Source: PCC-6802 sp943367755
GTDB taxonomy: Bacteria > Cyanobacteriota > Cyanobacteriia > Pseudanabaenales > Pseudanabaenaceae
NCBI GenBank assembly: GCA_943367755.1
Contig: CALRKB020000008.1
Location: forward strand, 78,755 to 142,754
Length of the DNA: 64,000 nt
Reading direction: 5' to 3'
The notes under the pieces were generated by a model. The model had not been told where the DNA came from, did no database searches, and was given only the letters and a program-made list of their open reading frames with translations. The position numbers were made by a program, and so were the translations under genes. Shown here in pieces: positions 1-8,424 of the stretch. How positions within the stretch are numbered: the stretch's first letter is position 1; each line of letters opens with the position of its first letter.

Positions 1-428
1 TGGTCGCGCCAAATCGCAAAGGCTTCATCATCATCCTGAAAGACACTGACCACGAGTCGATCAGGGGGCAACTTGTACACTTTTGTTACTAGTTCCCATC
101 CCCAGGCGATCGCTTCCTGTTTAAAATAGTCACCAAAGCTAAAATTACCCAACATCTCAAAGAATGTATGGTGCCGCGCTGTGCGTCCGACATTCTCAAT
201 ATCGTTGGTGCGCACGCACTTTTGCGAAGTAGTGGCACGCGGTACTTCTGCCTCCTTTTGCCCCAGGAATATGGGTTTAAATGGCAGCATCCCCGCGATC
301 GTCAGCAGTACGGTCGGATCTTCAGGTACTAGTGAGGCGCTTGGCAAAACCTTGTGCGATCGCTCCTCAAAAAACTCTAGGAAGCGAGAGCGAATTTCAG
401 CACCCGTCAGGGCAGGGAAGCTAGACAT
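1..428 (-). CDS. alaS: alanyl-tRNA synthetase, N-terminal part (truncated by window edge)
   Basis: Charges tRNA-Ala with alanine in the cytoplasm. The start codon is the ATG at 428-426, and 142 complete codons lie in the window before the gene runs off the left edge. The N-terminus is typical of AlaRS: an opening MSSFPALTGAEIRSRFLEFF, then PSASLVPEDPTVLLTIAGM, KCVRTNDIENVGRTARHHTF and FEMLGNFSFGDYFK, all from the class II catalytic core. Only about one sixth of a normal ~880-residue protein is visible. The downstream editing and C-terminal domains cannot be judged. The identification rests on several family blocks in the right order. Confidence 0.96.
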   Translation of the reverse strand, partial: MSSFPALTGAEIRSRFLEFFEERSHKVLPSASLVPEDPTVLLTIAGMLPFKPIFLGQKEAEVPRATTSQKCVRTNDIENVGRTARHHTFFEMLGNFSFGDYFKQEAIAWGWELVTKVYKLPPDRLVVSVFQDDDEAFAIWRD

Positions 429-541
429 CTTGTGGCAATCTTAATCATTAGTTATTGGTTTCTTCACCTATAGTAATCGATGCCAATGTGTAATGATTGT
501 CGAATTTTTGAGTTACATCTAGGCAATTAATCCTTTTGGGG

Positions 542-994
542 TTACTCTTTGCCATCCGCTTGAGGAAATTCGCGGATTAAGTAGATGAATATGACAATAT
601 TCAAGACAAAGACAATCAATTTGACTGGGGAAACCCCTTTAGTAATCTCAAAAATTTCAAAGGGGATGCTGATAGCCACTACCCCAACGACTAGCCATCT
701 GGCCCATTCTTTCTCAAACCATAGACCCACAGCTTCAATTGCAGAAATGGCAGCATAAACAGCCGTGGCAAGGCTAGCAAACAGAAGTGTTCTGGCACTG
801 ATATTAAGAACTTTCTCTAGAACCCAAGCAACGATGCCTTTCTTACCTGCTAATACAAGTGATTCAGCAAATTCTTGTAATCCCTCATGGTTTCTAATCG
901 CAAAGAATATAGAGACTGAAGCGATCGCAAATATGGTTGCTGTAAAAGTTTTGTAAGCAACGATGGCAATTAAACCAGATGGACGTTTAGACAT
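542..994 (-). CDS. DUF2127-type integral membrane protein
   Basis: A 150-residue membrane protein with about four hydrophobic segments: residues ~8-30, ~65-90, ~97-115 and ~122-142. The segment order and the stretches AVYAAISAIEAVGLWFEKEW and RWLVVGVVAISIPFEIFEI match the DUF2127 family, whose function is unknown. It ends 113 bases from the start of alaS on the same strand. Nothing here indicates a substrate or partner. Family placement is from recognition of the pattern, not a search. Confidence 0.75.
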   Translation of the reverse strand: MSKRPSGLIAIVAYKTFTATIFAIASVSIFFAIRNHEGLQEFAESLVLAGKKGIVAWVLEKVLNISARTLLFASLATAVYAAISAIEAVGLWFEKEWARWLVVGVVAISIPFEIFEITKGVSPVKLIVFVLNIVIFIYLIREFPQADGKE

Positions 995-1067
995 GGTTCC
1001 CGTCAGGTGTTTTCCCTACTATAGGCTGAAATTGGGTTGTCGCTAATATCTGCTAAATCATTCTTCT

Positions 1068-2546
1068 CTAAGGAAACCACTGGGGACGGAGGCCGAATAG
1101 TGGCAGCAATTTAGTTTCTGACTCGGATGCCAGCGATGTTAGCGATCGCAGGCTAAGCTGTGGTTGAATCTGGTTTTCTGTCTCTCCTAGCAAAGTTGCT
1201 GCACCAGTAGTATCGGTTTGAATAGTTCTGGAACTTCCAGCTTTATCTTTCTTGATTGCAGCTTGCATAATCTGCTCAAACAGCAGAAATTGCCCATCCG
1301 GAGCAATGCTAAGTTGGAGGTTACGCTGATTTGGCAGATCTTGTAGACGCGTGAGATTCTTAGTCTTGAGATTAATCACAGCGATGTATGGGAGTTCGCG
1401 ATAGGTTTCTTTTGACTTTTGGACATCGGTTAGTAGGCAATAAAGATTCTGGGCCTGTGGATCGAACTGAGCGCTGAGAATCGAACCACTGGTTTTGAAA
1501 ATCTCTTCCTGAGTACCCTGGTTAGTCACGCGAAATAGCGATCGCGTATAGTCCTTGTTAAATTTAACCATTGCCGCCTGCGCTCCATCCCTGCTAAAGC
1601 TAAGCACTGTGCCAAATTTGGGTAGAAAGTCTAGGGGTTTAGATTTTGGCTCTAGAGGCAGAATAGCTACACCTTCACCTTGCAAAAAGGCAACTGAGGC
1701 ACTATCTCGCGTGAACATAAAGTCACCGCCCGGCTGGTTGCCTAAAGGCTTGGGTTCCTGCTTGTCCTTAATTACCCAAAGTCCATACTGACCTGGAACC
1801 AGGCGACTGAGTCTTTGCACAACAATGGTGGAGCCATCTGGAGACAGATCGAATTTGAAATTCTGGTATTCCTTACTATCCAAAACTAATTTGATGTCTG
1901 GATTGGCTTGGAGAGAAATAGTGTAGAGCTTCTGATTGAGCGGATCGACGACCTGCATTTTCTCTGTTGCTGCAAACAGAATCTTTTGTCGATCTGGATA
2001 AATTCGGAAGTCAGAGACGATTAGATTCGCAGGCGTTAGCACTTGCTTAGATTGCTTTGTGAGGTCGTAGACAATCAACCTGCCTAATTCTCGATCGCTT
2101 GTGCCAATATAGGCAAAGACTGGTTTGGGAGTATTGAATTTACCCACAAATGGTTGGATGGGCGTGCGATTAGCGGCTTCATTCGCAAAGCGATCGTAAG
2201 CATTTTCCAGCTTCACCTGATAGGACTTGCCATAGATCGCTGGTGCTGTGAGCGTATAGGCCATGCGTCGACCCGCCCAACTAAATTTACCTGCTAGTTC
2301 TGGTGTGAGCTTAAGATTTTTCTCGACGCTATCATGGTTCATCGGTCGATTAAACGTCAGCAGAAAGCCCGTATCATTTGACCCTACTTCCTTGTTCTGC
2401 CAGCTAAATTCTCGGACTAGTGGTGCAGTGCGATCGCCACTCCAAAGTAATAGGGCAATTAGCAAACTCAGGACTACAATTACTGCGATCGCGACTCGAT
2501 CTAGAGGTTGGGAGAACCACCCAAAATTAGCTTTCTTGGACTGCAT
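1068..2546 (-). CDS. membrane-anchored protein with Ig-like and beta-propeller (WD40/TolB-like) regions
   Basis: 492 residues. A single N-terminal transmembrane helix (~residues 15-35, VAIAVIVVLSLLIALLLW) probably anchors it with the rest outside the cytoplasmic membrane. Residues ~45-130 resemble a bacterial Ig-like domain of the SbsA type (TGFLLTFNRPMNHDSVEKN). The remainder contains repeated strands of the kind seen in TolB-like propellers, e.g. FKFDLSPDGSTIVVQRLSR, GTVLSFSRDGAQAAMVKF and LQLSIAPDGQFLLFEQIMQ. No catalytic motif is seen. It may be a periplasmic scaffold or sensor protein, but its function is not known. Confidence 0.7.
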   Translation of the reverse strand: MQSKKANFGWFSQPLDRVAIAVIVVLSLLIALLLWSGDRTAPLVREFSWQNKEVGSNDTGFLLTFNRPMNHDSVEKNLKLTPELAGKFSWAGRRMAYTLTAPAIYGKSYQVKLENAYDRFANEAANRTPIQPFVGKFNTPKPVFAYIGTSDRELGRLIVYDLTKQSKQVLTPANLIVSDFRIYPDRQKILFAATEKMQVVDPLNQKLYTISLQANPDIKLVLDSKEYQNFKFDLSPDGSTIVVQRLSRLVPGQYGLWVIKDKQEPKPLGNQPGGDFMFTRDSASVAFLQGEGVAILPLEPKSKPLDFLPKFGTVLSFSRDGAQAAMVKFNKDYTRSLFRVTNQGTQEEIFKTSGSILSAQFDPQAQNLYCLLTDVQKSKETYRELPYIAVINLKTKNLTRLQDLPNQRNLQLSIAPDGQFLLFEQIMQAAIKKDKAGSSRTIQTDTTGAATLLGETENQIQPQLSLRSLTSLASESETKLLPLFGLRPQWFP

Positions 2547-2583
2547 AGGATAACTATATTGCGCTCATAAATTCAAGGAAAAT

Positions 2584-3057
2584 CTAATCTAATAACCCTA
2601 TGGGAAAAGATAGATCGAGGATTTGCTCGACAGAGTAAGGGCATTCTGAGGGCAGGTCTTTGTAGTCTAGAGGGGTTTCTCTGACTGCGATCGCGCTTCC
2701 AGCATCATAGGCATCAACAATCGCTTCTTCCAGATAGGGCTTTAAGCTGGGATTCTCTTTCAATAACCTCAATACTTCCTTGCGCTGCTCTCGAATCGTG
2801 GCTTTCCAACTTTTGCTACGACGTTCGCTTTGATAGTCCCACTTCAAAAGATGTCCAATTAAAACACCCAGCCGATTTCTTAACTCCTGCCTTTGCTGCT
2901 TGCCCAACGACTCAATCTCCTCCACCAAATTCTCAATATCAAGGGCATGCCACTTTCCTTGCTGCAAAAGCTGTGATTGCTCTAATGTCCAAGCATAGAA
3001 ATCCGTGTCGTACAGATTAGGTATCACCGTTTCAACAAGATCTTGTGTCATAATCAA
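2584..3057 (-). CDS. DUF29 family protein
   Basis: 157 residues, soluble and largely helical. It shows the DUF29 pattern: LYDTDFYAWTLEQSQLLQQG near the N-terminus, then the block DIENLVEEIESLGKQQRQEL, then LIGHLLKWDYQSERRSKSW. DUF29 proteins are abundant in cyanobacteria and have no established biochemical function. Two methionines lie close together at the start (MIM), so the start could be six bases further in. The next gene is a Uma2 protein on the same strand, and these families are often neighbours in cyanobacteria. Confidence 0.85.
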   Translation of the reverse strand: MIMTQDLVETVIPNLYDTDFYAWTLEQSQLLQQGKWHALDIENLVEEIESLGKQQRQELRNRLGVLIGHLLKWDYQSERRSKSWKATIREQRKEVLRLLKENPSLKPYLEEAIVDAYDAGSAIAVRETPLDYKDLPSECPYSVEQILDLSFPIGLLD

Positions 3058-3109
3058 TCCTTTCTGCTTTGTAGCCTTTTGCTGGCAGGGCGATCGCGTT
3101 AGGTAGTAA

Positions 3110-3754
3110 CTAGGCCCGAAACTGTTCCATTAGCCACGCTGTTGTCGCTGACTGGTTTTCTTGACGGCTGCGCTGAAGGGCTTGCTCCAAAATTTCCAGA
3201 TTCAGTCCCGATAATACTAGGGATTTGTGAATCCGCTGATTGCTACCGTCAGGAGCAATTGTAAAAGCAAAAATTTGCATGATTTGGACATCCACAATCC
3301 AGTATTCAGAAATTCTCAGGTCTTCGTATTGCAGCCGTTTTGCACCGAGATCGTCGGCGAGGGATGTATCAGAGCTTTCAATGACTAAATCAGGTAGTGG
3401 ATATCGATCTAGGTCAATGATTCTTGTTCCCCAAGGGATAACATCAGCATTGTCGCCAATGTAGTATGAGGCATCGGGCTGAAACTCGGTAGATCCTGTT
3501 TTGCGATAGGAGCAGCCATCTTTTGCGGTCATGGGTATGCGTTGACTGGCGGCAAAAAATGAAAGGGCAAACAAAATCAATGCATGGTCATTGGAATGAT
3601 CGGAGCCTGTGGACATGGGTTCAAATCTCATCTTGCCATTGTAGTAGTAGCTTTTGAGCTTGGCGGAGTCTGGAGCATCGGCAATGTTGACAAATTCTTG
3701 CCAAGAGGCTGATAACCATGTATCCAGTGGGGTTTGGGTTTGCAGTAGGGTCAT
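3110..3754 (-). CDS. Uma2 family (DUF820) putative endonuclease
   Basis: 214 residues. Uma2/DUF820 proteins have a PD-(D/E)XK nuclease-like fold and are greatly expanded in cyanobacteria; their physiological substrate is not established. The family signature appears as STEFQPDASYYIG, then YPLPDLVIESSDTSLADDLG with the catalytic-type acidic residues, then KRLQYEDLRISEYWIVDVQ. It starts with ATG and ends 52 bases before DUF29 on the same strand. A second Uma2 gene lies at 31966-32664. Confidence 0.88.
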   Translation of the reverse strand: MTLLQTQTPLDTWLSASWQEFVNIADAPDSAKLKSYYYNGKMRFEPMSTGSDHSNDHALILFALSFFAASQRIPMTAKDGCSYRKTGSTEFQPDASYYIGDNADVIPWGTRIIDLDRYPLPDLVIESSDTSLADDLGAKRLQYEDLRISEYWIVDVQIMQIFAFTIAPDGSNQRIHKSLVLSGLNLEILEQALQRSRQENQSATTAWLMEQFRA

Positions 3755-3805
3755 AGTATTTAGCTAGGGATGCAAATGCGCTTATGTATCATTATCCACT
3801 AAAAC

Positions 3806-4585
3806 TCAATACTCATATGGATTCTGGGGTGCGGGAATCGGTGTAAGCTTGGATGGTTGGATCGCTAATATGCGCTTGCCATTAATTTCCTCCGTACTCA
3901 TCTGTCCCTCTACTTCTAGCCATTGATCGCGAGGATATGCCGATCGCCCCTGACTTACCTTAACTGGAAGGCTAACTGGATAGACATCTGCGGCACAACA
4001 AGTAATTACAAAACGAGAAATCAGAAAGTATTGTTCGGGTAGATCCTTGGGGTACACCACAAAACCCTGCACCCTGGCTTTTTGCCCTGCATAGGTATCT
4101 GGTTCGGGATAAACATTCAGCGTGCGCGTCCACTCAATTAGCGATCGCTCCTCTGATGATTTATTAGACTTAAAAGACTGCGGTACGGAACGAGTGGCGG
4201 AGAGGCCGTCGTTCACGCCGCGATGGATAGCCGTATCGCTGGCAAAAGGCTGTGGTGTAATTACTAATCCTAACAATGCTGTAATTAACAGCAGGCTACT
4301 ACTCCAGCCCGGCAATAGCAAGGTGACATGCTGAGCGGTTTGTTTTGAATTCTCATAGCGACGGCGTTGCCTGACCTGCCTAGCTTCTAACGCGGCGATC
4401 GCCACCAATATAAACCCAGCCATAACCGTCAGCCAGAAGTAATTAGGGTGAATCAAGAGGCTGAGTTGCCCGAATAGCCATAGCTTCAGGAGCAAAATCC
4501 CCCAACTCCCAATTGCCAGCACATCTAGCCAGGGAGATAGCCGATGAAATATCTTTGGTAGTCGATTGTTACGCGAAACATCCAT
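3806..4585 (-). CDS. TIGR03943/DUF1980 family membrane protein, permease partner
   Basis: 259 residues. There are three hydrophobic segments in the N-terminal half (~residues 17-37, ~47-66, ~88-108), followed by a soluble domain. That domain contains the family block around RFVITCCAADVYPVSLPVKV and the terminal part RILAIQPSKLTPIPAPQNPY. Proteins of this family (YcgQ in Bacillus) are typically encoded next to a DUF318 permease, exactly as here, where the permease lies 81 bases upstream on the same strand. The paired cysteines suggest metal or thiol chemistry, but the transported substrate is unknown. Confidence 0.85.
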   Translation of the reverse strand: MDVSRNNRLPKIFHRLSPWLDVLAIGSWGILLLKLWLFGQLSLLIHPNYFWLTVMAGFILVAIAALEARQVRQRRRYENSKQTAQHVTLLLPGWSSSLLLITALLGLVITPQPFASDTAIHRGVNDGLSATRSVPQSFKSNKSSEERSLIEWTRTLNVYPEPDTYAGQKARVQGFVVYPKDLPEQYFLISRFVITCCAADVYPVSLPVKVSQGRSAYPRDQWLEVEGQMSTEEINGKRILAIQPSKLTPIPAPQNPYEY

Positions 4586-4666
4586 ATTAGTTATCGTAGG
4601 GGCAAGTTTTGTCCGAGCATTTTTGTTATTAACGAATATGGTCGCTAATACTTTCCCGTAAATTTG

Positions 4667-5686
4667 TTATCGCACATGCAAGTTAATAAATAGGCAGGAT
4701 ATAAAGGTGAGTTGACCAGCCAGTAGGAAAAGATAAATTACGGCACGCTGCTTGAAAATTGTTAACAGCAGTCCAATGCCTTTGAGATCGATCATTGGCC
4801 CAAATACGAGAAATGCCAGTAATGAGCCACTGGTAAATGTAGACGCAAAAGAGAGGGCAAAAAAAGCATCGACCGTTGAACAAATCGATACCACTGCCGC
4901 CAGGATCATCATTGCTACAATCGAGCTAACTGGGCCTTGGCCTAAGCCTAGAATAATTTCTCTAGGTATGCCCACCTGCACGATCGCCGCGATCGCACTC
5001 CCCAATACCAGTATCCCCCCCAGTTCGCGGATTTCGGCGATTGTATTGTCTATTAGTAATTGCACGCGATCGCTTAAGCGCTTGCTACCAACCGCACTCG
5101 ATGACCCAATCCCAGCAATAACGTCCTCATCTAACTGTAACGGCTGTGACTCGCCCAGTAAAAATGTACCTGTGGCAATCCGAGAGCCTGCTCCAACCAG
5201 GGCAGGTGCTTTGATCGTTTTGCTAAATCGCCGCGATCGTGCCACAGATGGCTGTAGTAATGCACTCATATCCGCCTGGGCGCTAAATATCCACCCGACA
5301 ATCGTGGCAATGAATAGGGATAGCCCGACGCGGAGAAATACGATCTCTGGCTGGTCGCGGAACGCCGTCCACGTTGCCCAGAAAACGATCGGGTTAATGG
5401 TTGGTGCTGCTAACAGAAAGCCGATCGCCACAGATGACGGTGCACCTTGCATAATTAGTCGCCGTGCCACAGGTATGTTGCCACACTCACACACGGGAAA
5501 TAAAAAACCTGCCATACTACCTGCCAGCGCACCCAGCAGCGGATGCTTGGGCATCACCGACATTAGTTTACGCTCATCTACAAATAGTAAGAGCAGACCA
5601 GATAGCAGTACACCCAGGATTAAAAATGGTATGGCCTCGACTAGTAGGCTTAAAAATAGAGTGAAAGCGCTATTAATCAGGTTCAT
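4667..5686 (-). CDS. DUF318/YraQ-type permease
   Basis: 339 residues with about eight membrane segments in two blocks, separated by a hydrophilic loop at ~residues 145-215. The first block carries the signature FLFPVCECGNIPVARRLIMQ followed by GAPSSVAIGFLLAAPTINPI. The second block carries the matching repeat with VVSICSTVDAFFALSFAS. This is the permease fold shared with YcgR, YraQ and ArsP-like proteins. Together with the DUF1980 protein downstream it probably forms a two-component export system. A metal or metalloid substrate is suggested by the Cys-Glu-Cys motif, but is not proven. Confidence 0.88.
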   Translation of the reverse strand: MNLINSAFTLFLSLLVEAIPFLILGVLLSGLLLLFVDERKLMSVMPKHPLLGALAGSMAGFLFPVCECGNIPVARRLIMQGAPSSVAIGFLLAAPTINPIVFWATWTAFRDQPEIVFLRVGLSLFIATIVGWIFSAQADMSALLQPSVARSRRFSKTIKAPALVGAGSRIATGTFLLGESQPLQLDEDVIAGIGSSSAVGSKRLSDRVQLLIDNTIAEIRELGGILVLGSAIAAIVQVGIPREIILGLGQGPVSSIVAMMILAAVVSICSTVDAFFALSFASTFTSGSLLAFLVFGPMIDLKGIGLLLTIFKQRAVIYLFLLAGQLTFISCLFINLHVR

Positions 5687-5738
5687 CAGTGCTTAGGGAG
5701 TTACGGGTTAATAGCATGAACATAGGGGACATTTGTAA

Positions 5739-7436
5739 TTATGGGGTACTTTGAAGTTGCTTATCCTCTTGCTTTTGACTACCGTTCCCTACCTGACTCT
5801 CTTGCGATTGCAAAAGTTCAGGGGCATCTTCTTTTTTGTGATTGAACTTGAGCGCTGCTGCAATCAATCCCTGGAATAGTGGATGTGGGTGGCTAGGGCG
5901 GGATTGGAATTCTGGATGAAATTGCGTCGCAATAAAATAGGGGTGGCTTGGTAGCTCAATCATTTCTACCAGTCTGCCATCGGGCGAAGTCCCACCAATC
6001 ACATAACCAGAGTCTAGAAATAGTTGTCGGTAGGCATTATTAAACTCATAGCGGTGCCGGTGCCGCTCGTAGATCACGGAGTCGCCATAGAGACGGCTCG
6101 CCAGCGTGTTACCTGTAACTCTACAGGCATAAAGTCCCAAACGCATGGTGCCACCCAGATTAACCACATCCTGTTGTTCCGGTAACAAGTTAATCACGGG
6201 GTTAGGTGTTTCTGCGTTAAACTCTGCGCTATTAGCATCTTCGAGATGTGCCAGGTTTCTACCCCACTCAATCACGGCGCACTGCATACCCAAGCACAAA
6301 CCCAAAAAGGGAATCTGCTGCTCGCGAGCATACTTGACGGCAGCAACTTTACCATCAACGCCGCGAATACCGAATCCACCTGGAACAATGATCGCACTGA
6401 CGTTACTTAAAAATCGCTCTGGCCCGAATGTCTCAATATCCTCAGAGTTAATCCAGCGTACGTTAACCGCACAGTTGAGTGCAGCCGCACCGTGACGCAA
6501 TGCCTCAATTACGGATAGATAAGCATCAGTCAGGCGCACATACTTGCCAACGATCGCCACTTCGATCGCATGTTCGGCGCGATAGAGCCGCTCTACCAGG
6601 GTTTGCCAACTGCGCAGATCGGGCTGCCTCTGCTCTAGATGCAGGAGTTTGAGTACTTGCTCTGCTAAACCTTCGCGTTCAAGTGTAAGCGGCACTTCAT
6701 AAATAGTTTTGACATCCTGGCCTGTAATCACGCATTCCGGCAAGACATTGCAAAATTCGGCAATTTTTTCTTTAATACCTTGTGGTAAGGGGCGATCGCT
6801 ACGACAGACCAAAATTTCCGGCTGAATACCGACTGCCTGTAATTCCTTCACCGAATGCTGTGTGGGCTTAGTTTTCATCTCACCTGCGGAGGGAATCCAG
6901 GGCACCAGCGTCACATGCAAGTAAAGCACGTTGTCGCGCCCCGCATCTTTGCGAAATTGGCGGATGGCCTCAATGAAAGGTAGAGACTCAATATCGCCAA
7001 CCGTACCCCCGATTTCCGTAATCACGATATCAGGATTGGTATTGCTAGCAACGCGCCGAATCCGCTCTTTAATTTCGTTAGTAATGTGAGGGATTACCTG
7101 GACAGTACCACCTTCATAGTCACCACGCCGTTCTTTATTAATCACAGCTTGATAAATTGAGCCTGTGGTCACGTTGCTGAGTTTGGATGTGGAAGTATCG
7201 GTAAATCGCTCATAATGCCCTAGATCTAAGTCAGTTTCCGCACCGTCCTCGGTCACGAATACTTCACCATGCTGAAACGGGCTCATCGTACCTGGATCGA
7301 CATTAATGTAAGGGTCGAGCTTTAAAATTGCCACCGAATAATCGCGCGATTTGAGCAATCTACCTAGACTAGCGGCCACAATTCCCTTGCCAATACTAGA
7401 AACCACACCACCCGTCACAAATATAAATTTAGTCAT
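5739..7436 (-). CDS. pyrG: CTP synthase (glutamine-hydrolysing)
   Basis: Converts UTP to CTP using ATP and glutamine-derived ammonia, the last step of pyrimidine nucleotide synthesis. The synthetase domain begins MTKFIFVTGGVVSSIGKGIV (P-loop region) and has VTEDGAETDLDLGHYERF and EIGGTVGDIESLPFIEA. The class I glutamine amidotransferase domain has the nucleophile in LGLCLGMQCAVIEW and the His-Glu pair in ATQFHPEFQSRP. The start is placed at the ATG at 7436 because the family begins MTKF/MTKY; the frame is open 30 bases further upstream. The length of 565 residues is slightly above average because of a low-complexity tail of ~30 residues rich in Q, E and S. Confidence 0.97.
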   Translation of the reverse strand: MTKFIFVTGGVVSSIGKGIVAASLGRLLKSRDYSVAILKLDPYINVDPGTMSPFQHGEVFVTEDGAETDLDLGHYERFTDTSTSKLSNVTTGSIYQAVINKERRGDYEGGTVQVIPHITNEIKERIRRVASNTNPDIVITEIGGTVGDIESLPFIEAIRQFRKDAGRDNVLYLHVTLVPWIPSAGEMKTKPTQHSVKELQAVGIQPEILVCRSDRPLPQGIKEKIAEFCNVLPECVITGQDVKTIYEVPLTLEREGLAEQVLKLLHLEQRQPDLRSWQTLVERLYRAEHAIEVAIVGKYVRLTDAYLSVIEALRHGAAALNCAVNVRWINSEDIETFGPERFLSNVSAIIVPGGFGIRGVDGKVAAVKYAREQQIPFLGLCLGMQCAVIEWGRNLAHLEDANSAEFNAETPNPVINLLPEQQDVVNLGGTMRLGLYACRVTGNTLASRLYGDSVIYERHRHRYEFNNAYRQLFLDSGYVIGGTSPDGRLVEMIELPSHPYFIATQFHPEFQSRPSHPHPLFQGLIAAALKFNHKKEDAPELLQSQESQVGNGSQKQEDKQLQSTP

Positions 7437-7546
7437 AGTTTCGGCATCCACAACCGCTGGCAACAAATAGTGATTATAGTCTGTGTCGCTATGCAGTTGT
7501 TGAGGCTTGCTTGCTTTACTCCGATTCCGGCTTTGTAAGCACGATG

Positions 7547-8059
7547 TTATTGAGCTACGGACTCAAGCACCCTTACTTTTTTGTTGGCCGCAATTGGAAA
7601 ATTAACAAAGCTTAAAGATTCCCCAATTTCCCCTGCACTTGGGAGTGTTTGGAGGTAAGAAGCAAAAACTTCGTTATAGAGTGCGCCTTTTCTCTTTTGT
7701 TGTAAAAGCGTCACTGCCTGCTCGCCCGTCAGGCCCAAATATGTCAGGATCACCCCAGCCAGCAAAGCTGAGCGATTGTGCCCCATACCGCAATGCGAGA
7801 GTACGCGATCGCCACTTTCGATCAGGCAAGCTCCAAATTTAGCGGTCTGATGTAATCTTTGCAAATTAGGCAAAGCTCTTCGATCTTCAAATGGGAAATA
7901 GATATAGAGTATGCGATCTGATATAGTGGGAATACCGATATCAACGCCACCTTCTAGATCGAAAATCGCCGTGATATTACGTTCTGCGATCGGTTTCCAG
8001 TCATCTATATCAGGAGAAATAAATAGCTTGCCGTCTCGATCGATTTGATAAATGTCCAT
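7547..8059 (-). CDS. dual-specificity/tyrosine phosphatase-like protein
   Basis: 170 residues. The phosphate-binding loop is HCGMGHNRSALL, with Cys90 and Arg96 in the CX5R spacing of cysteine-dependent phosphatases. The acidic stretch FPFEDRRALPN (~residues 55-65) is a plausible source of the general acid. This makes it a small DSP/PTP-like phosphatase, presumably cytoplasmic; the substrate cannot be inferred. It is the last minus-strand gene before the divergent sucrose synthase, 365 bases away. Confidence 0.8.
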   Translation of the reverse strand: MDIYQIDRDGKLFISPDIDDWKPIAERNITAIFDLEGGVDIGIPTISDRILYIYFPFEDRRALPNLQRLHQTAKFGACLIESGDRVLSHCGMGHNRSALLAGVILTYLGLTGEQAVTLLQQKRKGALYNEVFASYLQTLPSAGEIGESLSFVNFPIAANKKVRVLESVAQ

Positions 8060-8272
8060 AGTCGCTCTCTCGCTCGATGCTTTTGGGAATCTTTAATTCA
8101 TATTCATCGAATTTCACTGAATAAGAAGCGATCGCGATCGCAAGAGAGCAACGATCTTAATCAATTTGCGGGAACTTTAGCCTTTGGGTTAAAGTCTAGC
8201 AACTGTTGGTCTTGAAGTGCAATATTCGGCGGTCAGTTTTAGTCATACTGCAAGGCTGACATGAAATAGAGC

Positions 8273-8395
8273 AGGACTTACGCCCAGTGAAAGATAAACT
8301 CGGATTTTAAGGGGTTTGGGGCAACGCCCCAATTGAGGGCGCAGCCCTCAAACTCCCTTCCACTAGTTTTTCGTGGATTTGACTGCGTAAGTCTT
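8273..8395. repeat. MITE-like element with terminal inverted repeats
   Basis: A 123-base element bounded by AGGACTTACGC on the left (8273-8283) and GCGTAAGTCTT on the right (8385-8395). The two are inverted copies with one mismatch. Inside are two adjacent perfect hairpins: one with arms TTGGGGC and GCCCCAA, and one with arms TTGAGGGC and GCCCTCAA. There is no coding capacity. The layout is that of a non-autonomous miniature transposable element. The rest of the 8060-8424 spacer shows HIP1-like octamers near 8130 but no other feature. Confidence 0.75.
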
Positions 8396-8424
8396 ATAGA
8401 GTTGATAGCGAAAAAGAGAATATT

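Noticed and set aside
4752..5696. A 314-codon open frame on the plus strand.
   Set aside because: It lies wholly opposite the permease gene, which has clear family blocks and membrane segments; the plus-strand product has no protein pattern and is a shadow.
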